DNA from: JANSWY01 sp965243755 | GTDB taxonomy: Bacteria; Bacteroidota; Bacteroidia; Cytophagales; Cyclobacteriaceae | DNA length: 64,000 nucleotides | Reading direction: 5' to 3' | Assembly: GCA_965243755.1 (NCBI GenBank) | Contig: CBDEVW010000006.1 | Coordinates: 620,001-684,000, forward strand | In this document: in pieces, positions 1 through 9,378 of the stretch | Layout of the letters: every line of letters starts with the position of its first letter | Numbering within the stretch: position 1 is the first letter of the stretch | The notes under the pieces: model-generated | What the model saw: only the letters and a program-made list of their open reading frames with translations | What the model was told of the DNA's origin: nothing | Database searches by the model: none | Translations under genes and position numbers: made by a program

Positions 1-612
1 TTAGCCAGAGCCGTTGAGTTGAAGGAGGCTTCCGGGGGCAAGATCACTGTATTAAATGTTGGTGAAGCTGAAACAGAACCGACCATTAGAAAAGCCCTGG
101 CCATTGGTGCTGATGAGGCCATCAGAGTGAACGCGTTCCCTAGCGATTCATTTTTTGTTGCCAATCAGATTGCTGCCATCGCCAAGGAAGGCAACTATGA
201 CCTGATACTAATGGGTAGAGAGTCAATCGATTTCAATGGAGGACAAGTTCATGGAATGGTGGGCGAAATGTTGGGAATCCCTTCTATTTCACCTGTTATG
301 CAACTTGATATTGAAGGAACGAAAGCAAAAATCGCTCGTGAGATTGAAGGTGGTAAAGAATACATGGAGGTAGAACTTCCGTTTGTTGCCGGTTGTCAGG
401 AGCCAATTGCAGAGTGGAAAATACCTAATATGAGAGGGATCATGTCTGCAAGAACCAAGCCATTGAATGTGGTGGAACCTACGGACAATACTGTAAGATC
501 GGAAGTAGAGAACTTCGAATTACCGCCCGCCAAAGGTGCTGTTAAAATGGTAGATGCCGATAATGTAGAGGAGCTGGTACAGCTTTTGAAAAATGAGGCG
601 AAAGTAATTTAA
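1..612 (+). CDS. etfB: Electron transfer flavoprotein beta subunit, 5' truncated
   Basis: Beta subunit of the heterodimeric electron transfer flavoprotein, which carries electrons from acyl-CoA and other flavin dehydrogenases towards the quinone pool. The frame is open to base 1: residues LARAVELKEA precede the first possible internal start, a TTG at 19. The gene therefore begins outside the window; 203 codons are visible and about 45 appear to be missing compared with the usual 245-250. Visible family features are the AMP-binding-type segment with DLILMGRESIDFNGGQV and the CQEP turn followed by a PNMRGIMSARTKPL stretch. It lies 31 bases upstream of etfA in the same direction, the usual operon order. 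Identification is secure; only the N-terminus is unknown. Confidence 0.95.
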   Translation, partial: LARAVELKEASGGKITVLNVGEAETEPTIRKALAIGADEAIRVNAFPSDSFFVANQIAAIAKEGNYDLILMGRESIDFNGGQVHGMVGEMLGIPSISPVMQLDIEGTKAKIAREIEGGKEYMEVELPFVAGCQEPIAEWKIPNMRGIMSARTKPLNVVEPTDNTVRSEVENFELPPAKGAVKMVDADNVEELVQLLKNEAKVI

Positions 613-643
613 TCATTACCCAAAAATTTGAATTAAAGAAAAT

Positions 644-1597
644 ATGTCAATATTAGTTTTTATAGAAACTGACGAAGGGAAAGTAAAAAAATCTTCATTG
701 GAAGCTGTAAGCTATGCTGCAGCCATGGGAGATGAAGTGGTAGCGGTTGCTTTTGGTACCATTGAGGAATCAGAATTGGCGGCTACAGGAAAAAATGGAG
801 CGAACAAAGTACTTCATATCAATGATTCCAAACTTGATCAGGGGAACATTCAGGCTTATGCCACAGGAATCGCCAAAGCAATGGAGCACACCGGAGCTGA
901 AGTGTTGGTTTTGGCTAAGTCGTCTTTAGGAGACCCTGTATCGGCAAGAGTTGCGGTAAAAGTAGGTGCCAGCCTGGCCTCTAATGTGACTGGCTTGCCG
1001 GACACCTCCAATGGTTTCAAGGTAAGGAGATCTATTTATACCGGTAAAGCTTTTGCTAATGTGACACTAAATGGTGACAAAAAAATTATTGCAATCAAAA
1101 AGAATGCAGTAGATTTAAAAGAAGACGGTTCAGATGCGGCGGTTGAAACATTTAGCCCTGAGATTCCGGATTCTGATTTTGGAGTGACCATCACTTCCCA
1201 GGAAAAAGCGACCGGAGAGATCCTGTTGCCTGAAGCAGATATCGTTGTTTCAGGAGGAAGAGGACTTAAAGGTCCTGAAAATTGGGGGATGATCGAAGAA
1301 TTGGCTAAATTATTAGGAGCTGCTACAGGTTGTAGTAAACCTGTGTCTGATGTGGGATGGAGACCTCACCACGAGCACGTAGGACAAACTGGTGTAAAAG
1401 TTAGTCCGACATTATACGTTGCGGTAGGGATTTCAGGAGCCATTCAGCACCTTGCGGGAGTCAACTCCTCTAAAGTGATCGTCGTAATTAATAAAGATGC
1501 GGAAGCCCCATTCTTCAAAGCAGCAGATTATGGAATTGTGGGTGATGCATTTGAAGTTGTACCTAAGCTGATTGAAGCACTAAAAAGTGCCAACTAA
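644..1597 (+). CDS. etfA: Electron transfer flavoprotein alpha subunit
   Basis: FAD-carrying alpha subunit that partners the beta subunit upstream. The 317-residue length is normal for the family. The N-terminal half is the alpha/beta ETF domain. The C-terminal FAD domain (about residues 195-317) shows the family stretches VSGGRGLKGPENW, VGQTGVKVSPTLYVAVGISG and QHLAGVNSSKVIVVINKD, which surround the flavin. In the FAD motif the sequence reads GCSKPV where many homologues have a SR dipeptide, a minor variation. It is cotranscribed with etfB and almost touches the next gene (2 bases between stop and start), so the three form one operon. The ATG at 644 is the only sensible start. Confidence 0.96.
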   Translation: MSILVFIETDEGKVKKSSLEAVSYAAAMGDEVVAVAFGTIEESELAATGKNGANKVLHINDSKLDQGNIQAYATGIAKAMEHTGAEVLVLAKSSLGDPVSARVAVKVGASLASNVTGLPDTSNGFKVRRSIYTGKAFANVTLNGDKKIIAIKKNAVDLKEDGSDAAVETFSPEIPDSDFGVTITSQEKATGEILLPEADIVVSGGRGLKGPENWGMIEELAKLLGAATGCSKPVSDVGWRPHHEHVGQTGVKVSPTLYVAVGISGAIQHLAGVNSSKVIVVINKDAEAPFFKAADYGIVGDAFEVVPKLIEALKSAN

Positions 1598-1599
1598 TT

Positions 1600-2205
1600 T
1601 TGGAAAAAATAAAACTTGAAATACTCGGTTTATCTTCCAGTCAGTCCCAGAGCGGATCATTTGCTTTGGTATTGGGAGAGTCATCTGGTAATCGTCGCTT
1701 ACCGATTATCATTGGCATGTTTGAAGCGCAGGCTATTGCGATTGAAATAGAGAAAATTGTACCTAACAGACCAATGACTCATGACCTGTTTAAGTCATTT
1801 GCCTACAGTCTTGGGTTTGAGATCAATGAAATCATCATTTCGGATCTCAAAGAAGGTGTTTTCTTTGCCAAGATCGTTTGCAATAAAAATGGAGAAGTAT
1901 TTGAAATCGACTCCAGGCCATCAGATGCCATAGCCATTGGTTTGAGATTCAATGTACCTATCTACACTTTCGAGTCGATTCTGACAGAAGCAGGTATTGT
2001 ACTGTCGGATGATACGGAGGAAGAGATGACCAAACTACAAAAAACCGAAGAGAAAGCTCCCGCGGAAGTCTCAAAAGCACCAAGCATGGATCAGCTAGAC
2101 AGTTTGTCCTCCGACAAATTGCAGGAATTGCTGAACGAAGCGCTTGACAAAGAAGATTACGAAAGGGCTGCCAAAATTCGGGATGAGATGAACAAGAGGA
2201 ATTGA
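1600..2205 (+). CDS. Bifunctional nuclease (BFN/DUF151) domain protein with C-terminal UVR motif
   Basis: A 201-residue protein. The BFN/DUF151 domain spans about residues 5-140, with the segments LPIIIGMFEAQAIAIE, EVFEIDSRPSDAIAIGLR and FNVPIYTFESIL. An acidic linker and a UvrB/UvrC-type helical hairpin follow (about residues 165-200, ending DYERAAKIRDEMNKRN). Founding members of the BFN family are reported to have RNase and DNase activity; the cellular role in Bacteroidota is not settled. The start is a TTG two bases after the etfA stop. No ATG lies near enough to keep the conserved N-terminus (MEKIKLEILGLS), so translational coupling to etfA is likely. It is followed directly by a terminator hairpin and closes the operon. 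Function is an inference from domain content. Confidence 0.88.
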   Translation: MEKIKLEILGLSSSQSQSGSFALVLGESSGNRRLPIIIGMFEAQAIAIEIEKIVPNRPMTHDLFKSFAYSLGFEINEIIISDLKEGVFFAKIVCNKNGEVFEIDSRPSDAIAIGLRFNVPIYTFESILTEAGIVLSDDTEEEMTKLQKTEEKAPAEVSKAPSMDQLDSLSSDKLQELLNEALDKEDYERAAKIRDEMNKRN

Positions 2206-2230
2206 GTGAATAAGCATTATTAATGAATGA

Positions 2231-2263
2231 GCCGTTAAATCTACCGTTTAACGGCTTTTTTTA
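2231..2263 (+). terminator. Rho-independent terminator of the etf operon
   Basis: Perfect 9-bp stem GCCGTTAAA / TTTAACGGC with a six-base loop, followed by a run of seven T residues. It lies 26 bases after the stop of the BFN gene. Confidence 0.9.
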
Positions 2264-2492
2264 TTATCTTTTCCCGTGGATAAACGGGAGATATGGTGTT
2301 CTATCGAAGCGTAACCCTCGTCTATCGAAAATAACCTAGAACCTACCAGATATAAGTTACATTTGTTTTAGTTGGAAAGAGCAAATGCGGGGATAATTCA
2401 AAATTTTTCTAGCCAGATTGTTCATCCAGTAAAATTAAGTCTACGGGGAAATTACAAGGAAGTAACAACTTTTAATTGACACAATTGAAATT

Positions 2493-5177
2493 ATGGTAGC
2501 AAAGATGAGGCATTTATTTTTAGTAACATTTTTCATCACCTCGACCTTCCTGGGTTACGGTCAGGACGATGTTACTTACGAGACGGCATCCAATATCCTA
2601 AAACTAGCCATCTCAAAATACGACAACAGGGATTTTGAAGGGGCAATAGAGTACAGTCTGAAAGGACTTAATCAGGCCAAACAACTTGGGGATGATGTAT
2701 TGATCACCAACTTCAACAGTATTTTGGGAAATTCTAACCTGTCTACCAAGAAGTACAGAGATGCTGCCAATTATTTCCTCCAGATCAGTATCAATGCCGA
2801 ACAAAGTGGGAGTTTTCTGACAGCTGCCAACGGCTATTTTGCCCTGGGAAACACCTACTCCGATATGGGCGCCTTTATCAATGCTGCACAAAATTACAAT
2901 TACGCTCACGATTTCTTCGAGAAAGCAGGAGACATCAACGGGAGAAAAGATGCCCTGGAAGGATCTGCTTTCAATTACTTCTTTGCAGAAGACTATGAAA
3001 ATGCCATAAAATACTTTGATAAACTGTTGGCCATCGGCGGATCAAATGCCAATGTAGCATTCACTGCCAACAAGAAAATTGCTGAGTCCTTCGAAAGAAT
3101 GGGACAATACAATCGGGCGATCCCGCACAAAGTTGCAGTTTACGACCTTTTGAAGTCAAGAAACAAAAGGGTAGAACTGGCCCAGGTGTGTGATGATCTG
3201 GCGCAATTGCACATTAAAACCAGAGATTATACCAGTGCCATCAACTACTCCAAAGAAGCCATCAAGTTTAATGGTAGTAACCCTGATTACACTACAACAC
3301 TGGCTTCAGCTCATCTGGCCAATGGTGATGTAGCCTCCGCATCAAAACACCTGACTGAGGCACTGAATTTGGCGATCATTAATGAGACAGAATCATCCAA
3401 GGCAGATATTTACAATTATCAGGCGCAGGTTGCTTACAGAAATGGGGATAACAGTACCGCATTGAGCTTGTTAGGAAAGGCAGAGCAAATTGCCAATGCC
3501 AATAATATGGTTGATGTGCTGGAAAACACTTATCAGTTTGGTAGTGAAATCGCTGCTGAGGCTGGAAATGCTTCTTTGTCCGGTACATATAATGCCAAGT
3601 TATCGGACTTAAGAAACCAGAAGAAGACAGCCACCAATGTGACCCGGTCGAGGGTGAGATCTGCTGATAAGATCGCTACAGATTATGATAAGCAACTAAG
3701 ACTGGAAATCTCTCAGCAGATGAGTGTAGAGCTGGCAAACAGGAAATCCGAACTGGAATCTGAGAAAAAACGTCAGCAAAGAGAGTTGTTGAGCAAGCAA
3801 AGGGAGCTGGCAGAAAACGAGGAAACAAGAACCCAGCAGGAAAACCTGATCTTACAACAAGAGCTTCAGGCTAAAGAGCGACAGTTACAGATTACCAAGC
3901 TGCAAAAGGAAACGGAAGAAGAAAAACAGGCTAAACTGGAAAAGATCAAACAACTTGAAGCAGCGGAGCAAGCAAAACTCATATTGGAGCAGGAAAACAG
4001 AATTGCAGCTCAGGCAATTGAAGTGGCAGAGGCCAACAGGAAATTGTTTATTGCGGGTATAGTTGCTGCTATTCTGGTAGCTCTAACCATGATTGTGGCC
4101 TTCTATCGTGTTAACAAATCCAGAAAGATCATCACAGAGCAAAACAAGAACCTTGAGGAGCAGCAAAAAACCATTAAGAAAAGAAATTTACAGTTGAAAC
4201 GAAGCTCTGAGCACCTTCAGAAGTCAAATAACATGCTGAAAAACGCGCAGAAGAACCTGGAAGATGCCTTGATGCAGGAGCAGAAGGTTAGGGTGCAGTT
4301 GGAGCAAACAAATAAAGAACTGAAAGATACTCAGGTGCAGCTGATTCATGCAGAAAAGATGTCTTCACTGGGGCAGTTGACTGCAGGTATTGCGCATGAG
4401 ATCAATAACCCGATCAACTTTGTGGTCAACAGTTCTAATATCATCAATATGAACTTCGAGGAAATGAAGGAGATATTCCAGGCATTGATGGAAGTTCGTG
4501 ATAAGAGTCCTGATGAGGTGAAGGACCTTGTGCAGCGAATTGATCCTGAAGAACTTGATGAGTCTCTGGAGATTGTTGCTGAGATGCTTCAGAACCTTAA
4601 TTATGGTGCTGACAGGGTAACCGAGATTGTAAAAGGCCTGAGAACATTCTCCAGATTTGATGAGGCAGAAATTAAAATTGTCGACTTGCACGAGAACCTT
4701 GATTCTTCTTTATTGATCCTTAATAATAAGTATAAGGACATGGAACTGGAGATTGAAAAAGAATTCGATGAGAACTTACCTCAGATCGAATGCTATCCAG
4801 GGCAACTGAATCAGGTATTTGTAAACATTATTAATAATGCCATAGATGCTATTGGAAGTACTGGTGAACCAGGCAAAATTAAAATAGCAACCAAAGCATT
4901 GGATGAGGATAAAATTACCATATCAATTACTGATACAGGTAATGGTATAGCAAAAGAAAACCTTGAAAAGATTTTTGATCCGTTCTTTACAACAAAAGAT
5001 GTTGGTAAGGGAACAGGACTGGGACTTTCAATTTCTCACAGTATTATCCAACAACATTCCGGCGATATAAAAGTCAATAGTGAAGTAGGAAAGGGAACAG
5101 AGTTTGTGATAACATTGTATAAATCTTTATTTTCGGCAAAAGATTCAGGTCAGGTATCTGAGGTAGCATCAAACTAA
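2493..5177 (+). CDS. TPR-coiled-coil membrane sensor histidine kinase
   Basis: An 894-residue sensor kinase. A signal peptide (about residues 1-23, ending in FLGYGQ) precedes a periplasmic block of tetratricopeptide repeats (about 30-370). A long coiled coil rich in Glu, Gln and Lys follows (about 400-505), then one membrane segment near 518-540, a second coiled coil, and a cytoplasmic kinase core. The core has the H box GIAHEINNPINF with phosphoacceptor His635, an N box (FVNIINNAIDAI), G1 (DTGNGI), an F box (FDPFFTTKDVG) and G2 (GTGLGLS), so it looks catalytically intact. ATG 2493 was taken; ATG 2505 would give the same signal peptide. A TACATTTG box at 2358-2365 could be a Bacteroidota -7 element. 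Only 16 bases separate it from the next gene, a response regulator, its probable target. The signal it senses is unknown. Confidence 0.93.
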   Translation: MVAKMRHLFLVTFFITSTFLGYGQDDVTYETASNILKLAISKYDNRDFEGAIEYSLKGLNQAKQLGDDVLITNFNSILGNSNLSTKKYRDAANYFLQISINAEQSGSFLTAANGYFALGNTYSDMGAFINAAQNYNYAHDFFEKAGDINGRKDALEGSAFNYFFAEDYENAIKYFDKLLAIGGSNANVAFTANKKIAESFERMGQYNRAIPHKVAVYDLLKSRNKRVELAQVCDDLAQLHIKTRDYTSAINYSKEAIKFNGSNPDYTTTLASAHLANGDVASASKHLTEALNLAIINETESSKADIYNYQAQVAYRNGDNSTALSLLGKAEQIANANNMVDVLENTYQFGSEIAAEAGNASLSGTYNAKLSDLRNQKKTATNVTRSRVRSADKIATDYDKQLRLEISQQMSVELANRKSELESEKKRQQRELLSKQRELAENEETRTQQENLILQQELQAKERQLQITKLQKETEEEKQAKLEKIKQLEAAEQAKLILEQENRIAAQAIEVAEANRKLFIAGIVAAILVALTMIVAFYRVNKSRKIITEQNKNLEEQQKTIKKRNLQLKRSSEHLQKSNNMLKNAQKNLEDALMQEQKVRVQLEQTNKELKDTQVQLIHAEKMSSLGQLTAGIAHEINNPINFVVNSSNIINMNFEEMKEIFQALMEVRDKSPDEVKDLVQRIDPEELDESLEIVAEMLQNLNYGADRVTEIVKGLRTFSRFDEAEIKIVDLHENLDSSLLILNNKYKDMELEIEKEFDENLPQIECYPGQLNQVFVNIINNAIDAIGSTGEPGKIKIATKALDEDKITISITDTGNGIAKENLEKIFDPFFTTKDVGKGTGLGLSISHSIIQQHSGDIKVNSEVGKGTEFVITLYKSLFSAKDSGQVSEVASN

Positions 5178-5193
5178 AAAGAGAGATTAGGCA

Positions 5194-6372
5194 ATGGCAA
5201 TATTCAAGGACCGTCTTGATGTAAGGAAACTGAACAAGTACAACATCCTCTATGTGGACGATGAGGATATCAACCTTAAGGTGTTTAAAGAGACTTTCAG
5301 GAGGGATTACAATGTGTATACCGCCACCAGTGGCAAGGAAGCGCTGCAAATGATTGATGATCACAAGGAGATTGACTTAGTGATCACTGATCAGCGAATG
5401 CCCGAAATGACAGGGACCGAATTGCTGGAGAAGGTGGTGTTGAAAAATCCGGGCATCCTGAGAATGATCATGACCGGCCACAGTGACCTGGAGGTGATTG
5501 TGAAGGCAGTGAATGAATATGGGATCGATCAATACATCACCAAACCATGGAACTCTGAGAGCCTGAAAGATACTTTGGACAACCTATTGGCGAAGTACTC
5601 CAAGGAAAACATCAAGGCAACTCCGAAATCCAATGGTACACCAACTGACAAAACAACCGCATACGCACAATCTCTGGTTAACCTGAACGAAGTTAATTCG
5701 GAGTTGATCAGAAAGCATTACCCAATGCCAATCATTATCAATTATTCCAGGGCATGCGAGGGTAAGGAAAACATGCTGGTTCATGAGTTTGAGGACGAAC
5801 AGGAACTATTGTGCCTACTGGTCAATTGCAGTGTGCCGGAAACAGCGGGAAGCATGATTAAGTCATTTCTTTTGGGATACGCCAAAGGTTATCTGTTAGG
5901 GAATAAAGGAGCGTCTCCTGCAAGTTTCTACGATTACATGGTGTCAACTGCACGAGAATTCACCAAGGCGCATTTCCACGATAACATTAGGGTGGGGATC
6001 ACGGTATTCAGCCACAAAGAGGGTAGGAAAGAAGATCTGATCATCTCCAACACACACATGATCTATGGGTACAAAGATGATGAACCTATGGACATGGAAA
6101 CAGTGATGGGTAGCAATGATGAAGTAAAATCAGAAGACACCAAAGTCTATCATGTGGGTGAAGATAAGTGTGATAAGCTTTATGTGTATTCCATTGACAC
6201 CCTGATTGATAAAGACATTTTTGAAGGTAACCTATTGTTGAAATTACAGGAAGGACAGGAGATGTCATATGGTGAGTTGATCATATCCCTTCAGGCATTT
6301 CTCAATTCATCGGTTTCAACCAGTGGTGTGGATAAATTTTCATTGATAGGCCTGGATTACACGATAGAATAA
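5194..6372 (+). CDS. Response regulator with probable degenerate PP2C/SpoIIE-like output domain
   Basis: A 392-residue protein. The N-terminal receiver domain (about residues 14-140) has the acidic pair in YVDDEDINLK, phosphoacceptor Asp66 in VITDQRMPE and the conserved Lys in YITKPWNSES. The C-terminal half (about 170-392) has no DNA-binding or cyclase motif. Its segments follow the order of a SpoIIE/RsbU-type PP2C phosphatase: a strand plus ETAGSMIKSFLLGYA helix where GDVSGHG-AALLM normally sits, ISNTHMIYGYKDD where nAGHpp lies, LYVYSIDTL where TDG lies, and GVDKFSLIGLD where DDiTLL lies. Several metal-binding Asp/Gly positions are lost, so a non-catalytic binding role is more likely than phosphatase activity. 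The fold assignment is inference. The gene is 16 bases downstream of the kinase and is a paralogue of the next gene. Confidence 0.88.
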   Translation: MAIFKDRLDVRKLNKYNILYVDDEDINLKVFKETFRRDYNVYTATSGKEALQMIDDHKEIDLVITDQRMPEMTGTELLEKVVLKNPGILRMIMTGHSDLEVIVKAVNEYGIDQYITKPWNSESLKDTLDNLLAKYSKENIKATPKSNGTPTDKTTAYAQSLVNLNEVNSELIRKHYPMPIIINYSRACEGKENMLVHEFEDEQELLCLLVNCSVPETAGSMIKSFLLGYAKGYLLGNKGASPASFYDYMVSTAREFTKAHFHDNIRVGITVFSHKEGRKEDLIISNTHMIYGYKDDEPMDMETVMGSNDEVKSEDTKVYHVGEDKCDKLYVYSIDTLIDKDIFEGNLLLKLQEGQEMSYGELIISLQAFLNSSVSTSGVDKFSLIGLDYTIE

Positions 6373-6480
6373 ATTGTATTATTCGCGCCATTTGGGTTTA
6401 TTTGTAGATCAGCTTTTTTTGGAACTAAGGAAACAAATTACTTTTATTTCATAATTTTTAATGAGTAAACGGGGAAAAGT

Positions 6481-7632
6481 ATGCTTCTTAGGGACACCGC
6501 CAAAGACATTGTCGACAAACACAACATTCTATATGTAGATGATGAAGAAATCAATCTGAGGGTATTTAAGTCTACATTCAAAAAACATTATAACGTATTT
6601 ACCTGTACCAGTGGATCAGAAGCATTGGAATTGCTGCAGGAAAAAGACATTCAGCTGATCGTAACAGATCAACGAATGCCTGAAATGAACGGCACTGAAC
6701 TATTGGGCAAGGTGGTTCCTAATCATCCCAACATTTTGAGAATGATCATGACCGGTTTCAGTGATTTGGATGTGATCATTCAGGCGGTGAACAATTATGG
6801 TATTCATCAATACATCACCAAACCATGGGACTATGAATCTCTGAAGTCGACATTTGATAATTTCCTGGCAAAAGAGACCAAATTACAAGTTCCGGAAAAC
6901 CTTCATCAGATCCCGGAGGATCAGGCGGATTTGCAAAAATTCACTGAAGCACTTGTGAGTAATAAAGCCGACAACATAGAATTGGTTGACAAACATTTTA
7001 AGCAATCTTATCTGCTCAACTACTCTGACTCATGTGAAGGGAAGGAAAATGTATTTGTCTACGAATTCAAAAAAGAAGATGCCATTCTGGGGTTGATTAT
7101 AGGATCTAAGATCACAGGTATCAGAGGAACCATGATCAAAGCCAATGTGGCAGAATTCGCTAAAGACATTCTGTTGTCCAAAAAAGCGTTTAATCCTGTT
7201 GATTTCTACAAGGACCTGCTGGATTCGGCTGCTGCCTACCTGAAAATCCTGAATATGACAGGAAATGAGGTGACCATTCAAATGATGTACAAGCACGTGT
7301 CAAAAGAGAATGTCTGGATTTTGACCAATACCGAAGCGCCATTGTTTTATAAAGCTGGATTAAGAGTTGAGCTTGAAAGTCACTCCAGGCTGTCTACGCA
7401 CAATCTGGTTATCTACAGGCTTTCTGAAGACATCTGTGACCGATTTTATATCTATTCCATGGATCATGACAAATCCATTGGTGAGTTCGAACTGGAACTT
7501 CGGGATAAGGTATCTGAGGTGCAATCCAATGAAGATCAGGAGTTGCGAAGAATAGAACTTCAATCATTTGTGGATTTCAGTATTTCCAATTGTGGTATAG
7601 ACAAATTTTCCCTTTTAGAGGTAGGGATTTAG
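6481..7632 (+). CDS. Paralogous response regulator with the same degenerate output domain
   Basis: A 383-residue paralogue of the preceding gene. The receiver domain has YVDDEEINLR, phosphoacceptor Asp63 in IVTDQRMPE and Lys in YITKPWDYES. The C-terminal domain shares NYSxxCEGKEN, (C)D(R/K)xYxYS and G(V/I)DKFSL with its neighbour. Here the PP2C resemblance is a little clearer: LTNTEAPLFYKAG sits where SpoIIE-type phosphatases have an NAGHPPPL segment, and DKFSLLEVGI matches the closing DDiTLL strand. The first catalytic Asp motif is replaced by IIGSKITGIRG, arguing against catalysis. The gene is 108 bases after the first regulator, long enough for its own promoter, though none was identified with confidence. 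Tandem duplication followed by divergence is the simplest explanation. Function is not established. Confidence 0.87.
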   Translation: MLLRDTAKDIVDKHNILYVDDEEINLRVFKSTFKKHYNVFTCTSGSEALELLQEKDIQLIVTDQRMPEMNGTELLGKVVPNHPNILRMIMTGFSDLDVIIQAVNNYGIHQYITKPWDYESLKSTFDNFLAKETKLQVPENLHQIPEDQADLQKFTEALVSNKADNIELVDKHFKQSYLLNYSDSCEGKENVFVYEFKKEDAILGLIIGSKITGIRGTMIKANVAEFAKDILLSKKAFNPVDFYKDLLDSAAAYLKILNMTGNEVTIQMMYKHVSKENVWILTNTEAPLFYKAGLRVELESHSRLSTHNLVIYRLSEDICDRFYIYSMDHDKSIGEFELELRDKVSEVQSNEDQELRRIELQSFVDFSISNCGIDKFSLLEVGI

Positions 7633-7719
7633 AAATCCGTTCATAAAGTTTTATCAAGATTCCATCGCATTGATTTCTAAAGTCTTAAATTAGCGGTCGG
7701 AAAAAATGAACAACTATTG

Positions 7720-9006
7720 ATGGATTACCTAAAGGGCTTATTTGGTCTGGCATGTCTCATTGGATTTGTCTACTTATTCAGCACTAACAAAAGGAAAATT
7801 GACTGGCGACTTGTTGGTGTAGGTCTTATACTTCAGATCACCTTTGGGTTGTTGATCACAAAAGTTTCATTTGTTGCAGATGGCTTTGGTTGGATAAGTG
7901 AAAGATTCGTCATCCTGTTGGGATTTTCCAATGACGGTACCGAGTTCCTCTTTGGGGAATACATGATGAACTCCGATAATGTGGGATTCATATTTGCGTT
8001 GCAGGTATTACCTACCGTAATCTTTTTTTCCACCCTGACAGCCGGATTGTATTACATGGGAGTACTCCAGATCATTGTGAAAGCCATCGCATGGGTAATG
8101 GCCAGAACCATGAGGCTTTCCGGAGCAGAATCATTAAGCGCTGCGGGGAACATCTTTCTGGGTCAGACAGAGGCTCCTCTGTTGGTGAGACCCTTTGTTG
8201 CTTCCATGACCAAATCAGAATTGATGTGCCTGATGACAGGAGGGATGGCCACCATCGCAGGAGGTGTGCTTGCCGGATATGTTGCATTTCTGGGGGGTGA
8301 TGATCCTGTGGCCAGGGCGCAATTTGCCAAATACCTGCTGAGTGCTTCTATCATGAATGCTCCCGCTGCTATCATAATGGCCAAGATCCTTGTACCTGAG
8401 CTACATAAGGATCAGATCAATTCAAGCCTGGTAGTCAATACGGAATCTTTGGGTGTAAACCTGGTGGATGCACTTGCAAAAGGTGCAGCTGATGGACTGA
8501 AGCTGGCATTAAATATTGGTGCTATGCTTTTGGCGTTTATCGCATTGATTTACGCGATCAACTATGGACTGGGTTGGGTCGGAGGACTGGTTGGCCTGAA
8601 TGAGTGGGTCGTTCAAATCACCGACGGTAGTTTTGATAAGTTCTCACTTGAATTCATACTTGGGCAGGTTTTCAGAGTTTTCGCTTTTTTAATGGGAGTT
8701 GATTGGAATGAATCTGCGCTTGTTGGAAGCTTACTGGGACAAAAAATTGTGGTGAATGAGTTTGTAGCCTACCTTGGATTGGCAGAATATAAGCAAGCAG
8801 GATTGTTAAGTGACAAGTCGATATTAATATCCACCTATGCCCTTTGTGGATTTGCTAATTTCAGCTCCATAGCGATACAAATAGGTGGAATTGGAGGTAT
8901 GGCACCTACGCAACAGGGAAATCTCTCCAAAATGGGCTTCAAAGCCCTCCTTGCGGCTACAGTAGCTACCATGATGACTGCTACCATAGCCGGAGCGTTA
9001 TTTTAA
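7720..9006 (+). CDS. CNT-family nucleoside transporter (NupC-like)
   Basis: A 428-residue inner-membrane protein of the concentrative nucleoside transporter family, which imports nucleosides with Na+ or H+. Family hallmarks are visible: SLSAAGNIFLGQTEAPLLVRPF, the following GGMATIAGGVLAGYVAFLG re-entrant segment, and the C-terminal domain ending in STYALCGFANFSSIAIQIGGIG, a strongly conserved CNT stretch. Hydrophobic segments run the full length. The start was set at ATG 7720 (MDYLKG); a TTG three bases earlier is possible but unnecessary. It converges on mgsA with only six bases between the stops. Specificity for purine or pyrimidine nucleosides cannot be read from the sequence. Confidence 0.93.
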   Translation: MDYLKGLFGLACLIGFVYLFSTNKRKIDWRLVGVGLILQITFGLLITKVSFVADGFGWISERFVILLGFSNDGTEFLFGEYMMNSDNVGFIFALQVLPTVIFFSTLTAGLYYMGVLQIIVKAIAWVMARTMRLSGAESLSAAGNIFLGQTEAPLLVRPFVASMTKSELMCLMTGGMATIAGGVLAGYVAFLGGDDPVARAQFAKYLLSASIMNAPAAIIMAKILVPELHKDQINSSLVVNTESLGVNLVDALAKGAADGLKLALNIGAMLLAFIALIYAINYGLGWVGGLVGLNEWVVQITDGSFDKFSLEFILGQVFRVFAFLMGVDWNESALVGSLLGQKIVVNEFVAYLGLAEYKQAGLLSDKSILISTYALCGFANFSSIAIQIGGIGGMAPTQQGNLSKMGFKALLAATVATMMTATIAGALF

Positions 9007-9012
9007 TCGAAG

Positions 9013-9378
9013 TTAGCTATTGCCTATCCCCTTAAGAATTAGTTCAGCCGTGGCTTTATTAGTGGCGAGAGGGATGTTGTGTACATCACAGAGTCTCATC
9101 AGCATTTGCACATCAGGTTCATGTGGATGTTTGTCAAGGGGGTCTCTGAAGAATATCACCAGGTCAAGTTTTTTTTCGGCAGCCAGTGCAGCAATTTGAG
9201 CATCACCACCAAGTGGCCCACTTAGAAACCTGTGCACTTCCAGACCGGCATTTTCTACATGTTGTCCGGTGGTGCCGGTAGCGACCAATTGAGCTGTTTT
9301 TAAATAGACCTTGTTATCCAAAAGAAATGCCACCATATCGGCTTTCTTTCCATCATGTGCTATGATTGCAATTTTCAT
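9013..9378 (-). CDS. mgsA: Methylglyoxal synthase
   Basis: A 121-residue cytosolic enzyme that converts dihydroxyacetone phosphate to methylglyoxal and phosphate, a bypass of lower glycolysis used when sugar phosphates build up. The family motifs are present in order: IAHDGKK near the N-terminus, VATGTTG (phosphate binding), SGPLGGDAQI with the catalytic Asp, FFRDPL and DKHPHEPDV. It is complete but shorter than the 150-residue enteric enzyme, which has a longer N-terminal segment; short versions of this kind occur in the family. It is transcribed towards the nucleoside transporter and away from the starch-sensor gene. Co-location with the starch locus fits a link to sugar influx, but that is inference. 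Confidence 0.94.
   Translation of the reverse strand: MKIAIIAHDGKKADMVAFLLDNKVYLKTAQLVATGTTGQHVENAGLEVHRFLSGPLGGDAQIAALAAEKKLDLVIFFRDPLDKHPHEPDVQMLMRLCDVHNIPLATNKATAELILKGIGNS

Noticed and set aside
5194..7632. Response regulators as c-di-GMP (HD-GYP or GGDEF) enzymes
   Set aside because: The receiver domains resemble RpfG-type receivers, but the C-terminal halves lack HD-GYP, GGDEF and EAL motifs.
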